DNA from: Actinomycetota bacterium
GTDB lineage: Bacteria; Actinomycetota; Acidimicrobiia; IMCC26256; PALSA-610
DNA: 14,694 nt
Assembly: GCA_030839105.1 (NCBI GenBank)
Contig: JAUZEI010000209.1
Span: 1 to 14,694, forward strand
Reading direction: 5' to 3'
The position numbers and the translations under genes are program-made. Shown piece by piece: positions 7,508-13,202 of the stretch (the stretch's first letter is position 1; every line of letters starts with the position of its first letter). The notes beneath the pieces are model-generated. The model was not told the DNA's origin, did not search any database, and saw only the letters and a program-made list of their open reading frames with translations.

Positions 7508-8062
7508 ATGCTCAGCAGACTGCCCGGCGACATCAAGGCCCTTGCGACCACTCCGTTGTTCCGCGATCTCTCGAAGCGGGAGCTCACCGCGTTGCAACGC
7601 ATCGGGACGATCGTCGAGATCACGCCCCGGCGGCTGGTGAGCCGGCCCGGCGAGCGCCCAGCGCAGCTCGCGGTGATCGTGCGCGGCCGGATCGTGGCAA
7701 CGTCCGAGGTCGGTCTGCGCCGTGTCCTGCGCGACGGTGAGTGGCTGGGAACGATCGACGGGCTCGGGAACGCCGTCGTCGAACCCGAGACCTACCGCAC
7801 GGTCGTGACGACGACCTTGTTCGTCATGAACGCGCACGAATGCGCCGCGCTGCGGGCCGTGTGCCCGCGGTTGGCGGCGCGGTGTTCGGGCCTGACTGGA
7901 CTGCCCCCTCGGGTCGGTCAGGTCACGGGCCCGCGGGCCGGAGCGGCACGGGTGCCGCCGGGCGGAAGTGCACGGAAGGGGTGGGCGCTGCCTCACCGCC
8001 TCCGGCCCGCGATGCACGACGTCCCCGTCGGATCGGCATCCCGGACGACCGCGACGATGTGA
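7508..8062 (+). CDS. Cyclic nucleotide-binding (CNB) domain protein, no HTH
   Basis: Residues 14-35 (TTPLFRDLSKRELTALQRIGTI) are the classic N-terminal helix pair of CNB domains. The beta-roll follows: VEITPRRLVSRPGERPAQLAVIVRGRIVATSEV, then RDGEWLGTIDGL and YRTVVTTTLFVMNAHECAALRAVCPRLAAR up to about residue 125. In the phosphate-binding cassette the usual G-E-x-A is replaced by GTIDG, although R97-T98 sits near the usual Arg-Thr position, so ligand binding is uncertain. There is no Crp-type DNA-binding domain; a 60-residue Pro/Gly/Arg-rich tail follows and looks disordered. ATG 7508 has GGAGG at 7496-7500, 7 nt upstream. The SARP-like repeat array lies just before it. It may read out the product of the cyclase fusion encoded upstream, which is inference from proximity. 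Confidence 0.75.
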   Translation: MLSRLPGDIKALATTPLFRDLSKRELTALQRIGTIVEITPRRLVSRPGERPAQLAVIVRGRIVATSEVGLRRVLRDGEWLGTIDGLGNAVVEPETYRTVVTTTLFVMNAHECAALRAVCPRLAARCSGLTGLPPRVGQVTGPRAGAARVPPGGSARKGWALPHRLRPAMHDVPVGSASRTTATM

Positions 8063-8099
8063 CGACCGTGGCGACGTAACGGGTGACCGGTACGGGTGA

Positions 8100-8149
8100 C
8101 GGTGCCGGAACGTGACGCCAGTTCACACTGCCGACACGTTCCGGCACCG
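8100..8149. repeat. Perfect 15-bp inverted repeat between the CNB and transglutaminase genes
   Basis: CGGTGCCGGAACGTG (8100-8114) pairs perfectly with CACGTTCCGGCACCG (8135-8149) around a 20-nt loop. It starts 38 nt after the CNB stop and ends 32 nt before ATG 8182. No run of T follows, so it is not a standard intrinsic terminator. It could be an operator, a leader hairpin or a processed RNA stem. Just upstream GGGTGAC occurs twice (8081 and 8094). The repeat is directly visible; the role is not known. Confidence 0.6.
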
Positions 8150-8181
8150 ACGCGTTCACGAGTCGCGACAACTCTTACGGG

Positions 8182-8988
8182 ATGCTGGTGCGAGTCGGCT
8201 GCGAGTTCGAATATTCGGCGCCGGAGGCGACTGCCTCGTTGTGGCAGGTGCGCCCACACGCCGAGGGCGATCATCAGATCGTCGCGGAGACGTGGCAGCC
8301 GCCTGCGCCCGCCCGTTCCTACCTCGACGCCTACGGCAACGCCTGCGATCGGCTCACCTTGCCCGCGGGTCGCTCGTTGCTCCGTTATGACGCCACCGTC
8401 GAAGTGCCGTCGACCTTCGACGACGCCGACAAGGGCGCGGCGGAAACCGCGATCGACGATCTGCCGAACGCGGCATTCGTGTATCTCCTGCCGAGTCGCT
8501 TCTGCTGGCCCGACCTCCTGTACGACGCGGCGTGGGACCTGTTCGGTTCGGTGCAACCGGGGTGGACGCGCGTGCAGGCCGTAACCGACTGGATCCACGA
8601 GAACATCCGATACGAGATCGGGGCGAGCACCGCGGTTACGACGGCGTCCGACGTGTGGGAATCGCGCACGGGTGTGTGCCGCGATTTCACGCAGCTCGGC
8701 ATCGCTTTGTGCCGCGCGCTCAACGTGCCGGCCCGTTACATTGCCGGCTACTTGCCGGACATCGCAGTGACCCCGCCCGACCTTCCCATGGACTTCTGTT
8801 CGTGGTTCGAGGCGTGGCTCGACGGCCGCTGGTGGACGTTCGACCCGCGCAACAACGAACCGCGTATCGGACGGGTCGTGATCGCACGGGGCCGCGATGC
8901 TCTCGACGGTGCGATGGTGACGACGTGGGGCGCCGCGCAACTCGAGACGATGACGGTGTGGGCTGACGAGGCCGCGGGCCCGAACTGA
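8182..8988 (+). CDS. Transglutaminase-like cysteine peptidase-fold protein
   Basis: The 268-residue product belongs to the COG1305-type transglutaminase-like family. An N-terminal beta-domain (1-100) leads to LLPSRFCWPDLL (102-113), then GWTRVQAVTDWIHENIRYEIG, and the nucleophile motif SRTGVCRDFTQLGIALCRAL with Cys166. RYIAGYLPDI, WWTFDPRNN (Asp221) and PRIGRVVIARGRDALD complete the family pattern. At the expected His position the sequence reads MDFCSWFEAWL, with Cys206 where many relatives have DFHAWFE; other relatives vary here, so loss of activity is not proven. Such proteins act as peptidases or amide-bond enzymes, often beside alpha-E or ATP-grasp genes, which are not seen here. No signal peptide is visible. 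ATG 8182 has a weak ribosome binding site. The broken paralogue starts 10 nt after its stop. Confidence 0.88.
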   Translation: MLVRVGCEFEYSAPEATASLWQVRPHAEGDHQIVAETWQPPAPARSYLDAYGNACDRLTLPAGRSLLRYDATVEVPSTFDDADKGAAETAIDDLPNAAFVYLLPSRFCWPDLLYDAAWDLFGSVQPGWTRVQAVTDWIHENIRYEIGASTAVTTASDVWESRTGVCRDFTQLGIALCRALNVPARYIAGYLPDIAVTPPDLPMDFCSWFEAWLDGRWWTFDPRNNEPRIGRVVIARGRDALDGAMVTTWGAAQLETMTVWADEAAGPN

Positions 8989-8998
8989 TGCTGACGGA

Positions 8999-9612
8999 AT
9001 GATGCTGGCGGAGGCATCGCCCGAAACCGGCACGTTCCTCCTGGAGCAACGGTTCCGTTACGACTACGCGGCTCCTATTCGCCGCTTGCGGCACCGGCTC
9101 CTCGTCGTGCCGAGCGTCCGACACGGCAGCCAGCACCGGCTCGACTACGCCCTCACGGTCTCGGGTGCTCCGGCCCGGGTCACCACCGGGTCCGACGGTT
9201 TCGGGAACCACGTCGTCGAGGTGTGCGCAACCTCCGTATGCGAGTGGATCGAGTTCCAGGCGTGGGCCCTGGTCGGGGAGCGAGACGACGGCGGCGTCTC
9301 GACGCTCACACCCGCTGTGGCCGGCGACAAGCGACTGCTCTCGTCCACGCCGCTCACGCATGCCGATGCGGGGCTTGCCGAAGCGGCACGCGGGCTTGCG
9401 TCGTTCCGGCACCGTCGGGCGGACGTTCCGGTCACCACGTCGCGGTGGCGTTCGATCCAACTCACAACCGCCGCGCCGGGCTCGGCTATCTCACGGTCGC
9501 CGTCGGCCGCGACTACGCCGATGTCGCGCCGACGTCCGGCACTTTCGTGGGCGCGTGTCCCGGCGTGTTGACATCGGGCATGCGGCTGCGCCCCGCCGCC
9601 GCCATCAGCTAG
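8999..9612 (+). pseudogene. Core-deleted transglutaminase-like gene
   Basis: The first frame gives an intact bacterial transglutaminase N-terminal domain: FLLEQRFRYDYAAPIRRLRHRLLVVPS, GFGNHVVEV, then LSSTPLTHADAGLAEAARGLAS. From about 9390-9420 the homology passes to another frame, reading GRSGHHVAVAFDPTHNRRAG and then LGYLTVAVGRDYADVAPTSGTF, the expected C terminus, ending at TAG 9612. Roughly 90 residues between these blocks are absent, including the Cys motif (G-V-C-x-D-F) and the HAW motif. The first frame alone would run on with unrelated residues to 9571. It follows the 8182 gene in what was probably one operon, and its last 8 nt overlap the convergent aldo/keto reductase gene. No active enzyme can result unless the sequence itself is wrong. 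Confidence 0.82.
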
Positions 9613-10609
9613 TTCCGCCCGCGAGAGACGGAGTGCTGCGATTGACCCAGTCCGGATCGAGTGAGCGCGGTCCCACGGCGGTGACGGCATCCAGGCGCGC
9701 GATGTCGTCGCTCGACAGTTGTACTTCGGCCGCGCCGAGGTTCTCCTCGAGATACGCAATGCGCTTGGTGCCCGGGATGGGTACGACGTCGGGACCCTTG
9801 GCGAGGAGCCACGCGATCGCGACCTGCCCGGGCGTGGCACCGCGCTCGTCGGCGATGGCGCGGACGACGTCGACTGACGACAGATTGGCGTCGAACGCGT
9901 CGCCGCGAAAGCGCGGGTGGGCGCGGCGCATGTCGCGTTCCGGCAGGTCGTCGACCGACGTGATCCGACCCGTGAGGAAACCGCGACCCAGGGGGCTGAA
10001 CGGGACGATTCCGATGCCGAGCTCCCGACACGTCGGGACGATCTCGTCCTCGAGGTCGCGACTCCACAACGACCACTCGCTCTGCAGCGCCGCGATCGGA
10101 TGTACCGCCGCCGCGCGCCGGATCGTGTCGACCGAGGCTTCCGACAAACCGAGGAAACGCACCTTGCCTTCCGTGACGAACTCGGCCATCGCGCCGACCG
10201 TCTCCTCGATCGGCACGTGCGTGTCGGCCCGGTGTTGGTAGTAGAGGTCGATGTGATCGATCCCGAGCCGGCTCAGCGATCCCTCGATCGACGACCGGAC
10301 ATATTCCGGTGTGCCGTTCACCTCGGCCGTGTGGCCCGGGCGCGGTCCCGACACGATGCCGAACTTCGTCGCGACGACGACTTCGTCGCGCCGACCGGCG
10401 ATCGCCTTGCCGACCGCGAGCTCACTGGTGTGCGGGCCGTAGACGTCGGCGGTGTCGAGCATCGTCGCGCCGAGATCGATGGCGCGCCCGATGACCTCGG
10501 TCGGATCGACACCCTCGAAGCCGCCGTACGACGGGCTGAAGCTCATGCAGCCCAGGCCGATTGCGCCGACCGTCAGGCCGCCGCCGAGTCTGCGGGTGGG
10601 AATGGTCAT
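9605..10609 (-). CDS. Aldo/keto reductase
   Basis: The 334-residue product is a (beta/alpha)8 NADPH-dependent aldo/keto reductase that reduces aldehydes or ketones. The full catalytic tetrad is present: Asp52 and Tyr57 in LDTADVYG, Lys82 in VVATKFG, and His126 in [22 protein letters not shown] near the N terminus and [11 protein letters not shown] later place it with the plant-auxin-type/AKR13-like reductases. [25 protein letters not shown] is the usual nucleotide-binding C-terminal region. ATG 10609 is chosen for the AGGAG 8 nt upstream and because homology starts there; the frame is open upstream without homology. It is convergent with the broken transglutaminase gene, sharing 8 nt. A TATACC box (10667-10662) about 50 nt upstream might be its -10. 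The substrate is unknown. Confidence 0.93.
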   Translation of the reverse strand: MTIPTRRLGGGLTVGAIGLGCMSFSPSYGGFEGVDPTEVIGRAIDLGATMLDTADVYGPHTSELAVGKAIAGRRDEVVVATKFGIVSGPRPGHTAEVNGTPEYVRSSIEGSLSRLGIDHIDLYYQHRADTHVPIEETVGAMAEFVTEGKVRFLGLSEASVDTIRRAAAVHPIAALQSEWSLWSRDLEDEIVPTCRELGIGIVPFSPLGRGFLTGRITSVDDLPERDMRRAHPRFRGDAFDANLSSVDVVRAIADERGATPGQVAIAWLLAKGPDVVPIPGTKRIAYLEENLGAAEVQLSSDDIARLDAVTAVGPRSLDPDWVNRSTPSLAGGTS

Positions 10610-10652
10610 GACTGGTCTCCTGACAAAAAGTTGGGCGTTGTCGGTGGGAGCG

Positions 10653-10745
10653 CTCGCGCCAGGTATACCGCGGCTCGTATCCGAGCACCGCACGCGCCGT
10701 TTCTGCTTCCACCCGTCACAACAATTCTCGTCGGGGGATGCTCAT
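10653..10745 (-). pseudogene. Possible C-terminal relic of an NAD-dependent epimerase
   Basis: In the 164-nt gap between the methyltransferase and reductase genes one leftward frame reads MSIPRRELL, a stop, then [21 protein letters not shown]. The block [14 protein letters not shown] closely matches the C-terminal motif of SDR-type NAD-dependent epimerase/dehydratases, where it follows a short P-x-R-x-E-L segment. An in-frame TGA (10718-10716) separates the two parts, and no upstream epimerase domain remains. A GGAGG lies upstream of the ATG, so a 9-codon reading frame is formally possible. The call rests on one motif and could be chance. Confidence 0.4.
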
Positions 10746-10773
10746 CGGCGTTCCTCCGCGGACACGATCTCGA

Positions 10774-11535
10774 TCACGGTATTGCGACGACGAGACGTAG
10801 GGATCCGATGTATTGCGGTTGCGTGCGGAGTCGGCCGTGCCGACCGTCCCACGCCCCGGACGCGAGATCGTCGGCGAGGCGCCGCATGCCGCGTTCCTCC
10901 GCGGCCCGCTCGACGAACCCCCACGCCGACTGCGCCGAGCGAACTGCGGGATCGAGAAGCGCCTCCGGTCGTCCGTAATACGCCTCGACGAAACCGTCGG
11001 CGCACGCGAGTGGAACCGGGATCGCGGTGATCTGCGCGCGGCCGCCGAGTGCCGCCGCGATCGCGTCGATCGTCGGGTACCGCGGGCTCTCGGCCGCGAT
11101 GAACTCGGGCGCGTACTCGGCGAGCCAGAAGTCGCCCATGGCTGCGCCGTCGAATGTCAGGATGACGACCGGGCCGCGCGCCACGCGCCGCATCTCGCGC
11201 AGGCCGCCGTCCGCATCCGGCCATTGATGCACGGTGATCGTTGCCATCGCACCGTCGAACGCGTCGTCGGCGAACGGGAGGTGCTCGGCGCGCGCCGCGA
11301 TTGCGGGTGCGAGTTGCGTCGACCGCTGGGCGCGCATGGCCGCCGACGGCTCCACGGCGACGACCCGGCGGTCGTCCGGTTCGTAGGAGCCCGCGCCGGC
11401 ACCGACATTCAGGACCGTGCGCGCCGACCCGAGCGCGGCGTGAACATACGACGCGATGACGGGATCGGTCCGGCGCCGCGCCGAGTACGCCGCGCCGTGC
11501 CTTTCGTAGTCGAAGTCGCCGGCCGGTCGAGTCAT
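10774..11535 (-). CDS. Class I SAM-dependent methyltransferase (second gene of pair)
   Basis: The 253-residue product has the Rossmann methyltransferase core. FDYERHGAAYSARRRTDPVIA leads in. Motif I is TVLNVGAGAGSYEP (40-53), the acidic strand is VVAVEPSAAMRAQR (58-71), and LPFADDAFDGAMATITVHQW (86-105) with GLREMRRVARGPVVILTFD (111-129) are the later motifs. This subfamily of UbiE-like small-molecule methyltransferases is common in actinobacteria, with unknown acceptors. ATG 11535 overlaps the stop of the upstream methyltransferase (ATGA at 11535-11532), so the two are translationally coupled. Its frame is open upstream to 12276 under the partner gene, but that part is an antisense-like shadow and not coding. 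The family call is firm; the substrate is not known. Confidence 0.88.
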   Translation of the reverse strand: MTRPAGDFDYERHGAAYSARRRTDPVIASYVHAALGSARTVLNVGAGAGSYEPDDRRVVAVEPSAAMRAQRSTQLAPAIAARAEHLPFADDAFDGAMATITVHQWPDADGGLREMRRVARGPVVILTFDGAAMGDFWLAEYAPEFIAAESPRYPTIDAIAAALGGRAQITAIPVPLACADGFVEAYYGRPEALLDPAVRSAQSAWGFVERAAEERGMRRLADDLASGAWDGRHGRLRTQPQYIGSLRLVVAIP

Positions 11536-12188
11536 CGCCGCGCGGTCTTTGCGACCTCGGGATCGCGGCGGTCGCTCGCCACGTGCGCGATCGCCAGGTA
11601 CCGATCGTCGGAGTCGTCGATCCGTTCGGTTACCCAGCCCGTCCCGGTGAGCACATCCGGTAGCACCGACGGATCCAGCAAGTCGTCGGGCGCGAGCATT
11701 CGTTCGTGGCGAGCAGCCAGGACCGCACGACCCACGGGATGGAACAGCGCGAGCCGGCAGCCAGGTCGCGAGACGCGCGCCAGTGTCCGCAGCAACTCGC
11801 GCGGATCCGGCACGTGCGTGAGCAGCCCCGCGGCGAAGATCGCGGCGACACTCCCGGGTGCGAGCGGCAGGCTCGTCGCGTCCGCGAGCAAGAGGTCGGA
11901 GCGCGCGTCGGAGTGCCTGGCCCGCGCCACCTCGAGCATCTCGGGCGTCGCATCGATGCCGACCACGACACCATCGCCGCCGACGGCTCGACGGAGATCG
12001 GCGAGCGCGCGCCCAGTCCCACATCCGAGATCGACGACGACCCCGCCTTGCGGCGGGCAGAGCTCCGCGACCGCGGCGGCGTAGAGCGGTTCGTCGTCCG
12101 GGAATCGCTCTTCCCAACCCGCCGCTCGCGGACCGAAGAACGCCCTTGTGCTCTGCAGGTGAGATCGCAGTTGTTCCACACCGATCAT
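11532..12188 (-). CDS. Class I SAM-dependent methyltransferase (first gene of pair)
   Basis: The 218-residue product carries motif I VVVDLGCGTGRAL (50-62), the acidic loop VVGIDATPEML (75-85), LLADATSLPLAPGSVAAIFAAGLLTHVPDP (100-129) and ELLRTLARVSRPGCRLALFHP (131-151). This is the standard SAM-binding pattern of UbiE/arsenite-type small methyltransferases. The C-terminal part (WVTERIDDSDDRYLAIAHV) fits family members that act on small molecules. ATG 12188 has no close ribosome binding site; AGAGGAG lies about 17 nt away, and GTG 12179 is an alternative. It is divergent from the ArsR gene, and its upstream region overlaps the ArsR operator, so ArsR may also control it. A TACTCT hexamer (12271-12266, leftward) is a possible -10. 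Confidence 0.87.
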   Translation of the reverse strand: MIGVEQLRSHLQSTRAFFGPRAAGWEERFPDDEPLYAAAVAELCPPQGGVVVDLGCGTGRALADLRRAVGGDGVVVGIDATPEMLEVARARHSDARSDLLLADATSLPLAPGSVAAIFAAGLLTHVPDPRELLRTLARVSRPGCRLALFHPVGRAVLAARHERMLAPDDLLDPSVLPDVLTGTGWVTERIDDSDDRYLAIAHVASDRRDPEVAKTARR

Positions 12189-12272
12189 GAAGTCGGACCG
12201 AGGGGCTCCTCTGTCTTACCTGCTCGGTCTCGCCGCAAGGAAGTCCTTGACCCGGCGAGCGTATGAGAGTAG

Positions 12273-12304
12273 ACAACCTCTAAGTTGTACAATGGTGAGG
12301 TTGT
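12273..12304. promoter_or_regulatory. Concentric palindromic operator with a -10-like box, before arsR-like gene
   Basis: ACAACCTC (12273-12280) and GAGGTTGT (12297-12304) form a perfect inverted repeat. The palindrome TTGTACAA (12285-12292) has exactly the same centre, between 12288 and 12289. TACAAT (12288-12293), a near-consensus -10, lies inside, so a bound repressor would block transcription. Winged-helix ArsR dimers usually bind such dyads and repress their own genes. The site lies between the ArsR gene and a divergent methyltransferase gene, so it could control both. TTGACC (12247-12252) with TAGACA 17 bp on is an alternative promoter pair. The rest of the gap, 12189-12272, shows nothing further. 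Confidence 0.6.
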
Positions 12305-12326
12305 GAAAGTGGATCGGAGCGCGGCA

Positions 12327-12683
12327 GTGACACTGGTCGAGGACGACGTGAGTCTGATGTTCGGCGCGCTCGCCGACCCGACCCGCCGGTCGATCCTCGG
12401 AAAGCTCGCGGAGGGCGACGCAACGGTGGGTGAGCTGGCCGAGCCGTTCTCCATGACGCAACAGGCGATCTCCAAGCATCTCAAGGTCCTGGAACGGGCC
12501 GGCCTCATCTCTCGCTCCCGCACCGCGCAGTCGCGTCCGTGCCGGCTGGAGGCGGAACGCCTCGACGCCGCCGCCGAGTGGATCGCGCAGCATCGCAGGA
12601 CGTGGTCCGAGCGTTACGACCGCCTGGACGCGCACCTCGAGAATCTTCGACGACCCGAATCCGACAAGGAGCCTTCGAAATGA
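12327..12683 (+). CDS. ArsR-family transcriptional repressor
   Basis: This 118-residue winged-helix protein reads MFGALADPTRRSILGKLAEGDATVGELAEPFSMTQQAISKHLKVLERAGLISRS (11-64), with TQQAISKHLKVLERAGL as recognition helix. The C-terminal CRLEAERLDAAAEWIAQHRRTWSERYDRLDAHLE is typical of the ArsR subgroup paired with SRPBCC proteins. No metal-binding Cys-x-Cys box is present, so a non-metal signal is likely. I choose GTG 12327 because GGAG (12316-12319) is 7 nt upstream and the N terminus then has the usual length. Starts at 12285 (TTG) or 12303 (GTG) would lie inside the operator. Its stop overlaps the next start (ATGA), so it is co-translated with the SRPBCC gene. It probably represses this operon through the dyad at 12273-12304. 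Confidence 0.92.
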   Translation: MTLVEDDVSLMFGALADPTRRSILGKLAEGDATVGELAEPFSMTQQAISKHLKVLERAGLISRSRTAQSRPCRLEAERLDAAAEWIAQHRRTWSERYDRLDAHLENLRRPESDKEPSK

Positions 12684-13168
12684 ACGAGACGAGTGAAGTT
12701 GCGAACGACGAGATCGCCGGCGGCGAAGTCGGTGAGATGACCTACCGGCGCATCCATCACGCGCCGAAAGACCTGCTCTTCGATTGCATGACCCAAGCGC
12801 AGCACCTCACGCACTTTTGGGGACCGGTCGGCACCAGCGCTCCTGTCGATCGCATCAAGATCGACTTGCGCCCCGGAGGCGTGTTCGAGACGGTCATGGT
12901 CAGCGACGCCGACGGCTCCGAGTATCCGACCCACGCCGTCTACGTCGAGGTGAACCGACCCGATCGGCTGGTGTGGACGGAAGCCGACGTCGAGGGCGGG
13001 ATGCTGACCGCCATCACCTTCGTCGATCTCGGTGACGGTCGCACGGAAGTGCTCACGCACCAGACGAACGTTCCCGAGACGTACCGCAGCGCCGACGCGC
13101 AGGCCGGCTTCCTGACGAGCCTCGATCGCTGCGACGCCTATGTCGTGTCGCTCATGAGCAGGTCGTGA
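12680..13168 (+). CDS. SRPBCC (AHSA1-type) domain protein
   Basis: The 162-residue protein has the START-like SRPBCC fold of the AHSA1 group. MTYRRIHHAPKDLLFDCMTQAQHLTHFWGP (20-49) is the typical opening, followed by IDLRPGGVFETVM, YVEVNRPDRLVWTEA and AITFVDLGDGRTEVLTHQT. These proteins bind hydrophobic small molecules in a helix-grip pocket, or act as co-chaperone relatives. In bacteria they are often paired with an ArsR regulator, as here. The start ATG 12680 overlaps the ArsR stop by 4 nt, and AAGGAG (12666-12671) is 8 nt upstream. The ligand is unknown. An acidic extra N terminus of about 18 residues precedes the fold. Confidence 0.92.
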   Translation: MNETSEVANDEIAGGEVGEMTYRRIHHAPKDLLFDCMTQAQHLTHFWGPVGTSAPVDRIKIDLRPGGVFETVMVSDADGSEYPTHAVYVEVNRPDRLVWTEADVEGGMLTAITFVDLGDGRTEVLTHQTNVPETYRSADAQAGFLTSLDRCDAYVVSLMSRS

Positions 13169-13190
13169 GCGAGGTGGCGCTCGTTGTGCC

Positions 13191-13196
13191 TAGCGT
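13191..13196 (+). promoter_or_regulatory. -10-like TAGCGT for a leaderless DinG-like transcript
   Basis: TAGCGT fits TAnnnT and ends 6 nt before GTG 13203, the usual geometry of leaderless actinobacterial genes in which transcription starts at the initiation codon. No ribosome binding site precedes that GTG. No clear -35 is seen. Confidence 0.3.
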
Positions 13197-13202
13197 TGCG
13201 CG

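Noticed and set aside
9165..10241. 358-residue plus-strand frame across the transglutaminase relic and reductase
   Set aside because: Arg/Ser/Pro-rich without motifs and antisense to the well-supported aldo/keto reductase.
10774..12276. A single 500-residue methyltransferase
   Set aside because: Only the last 253 residues look like protein; the first half is Arg-rich and covers the other methyltransferase gene in a different frame. The ATG at 11535 overlapping the upstream stop is the real start.
12285..12326. TTG 12285 or GTG 12303 as the ArsR start
   Set aside because: Both lie inside the operator and on or just beyond the -10-like box; GTG 12327 has a good ribosome binding site and gives the usual N-terminal length.
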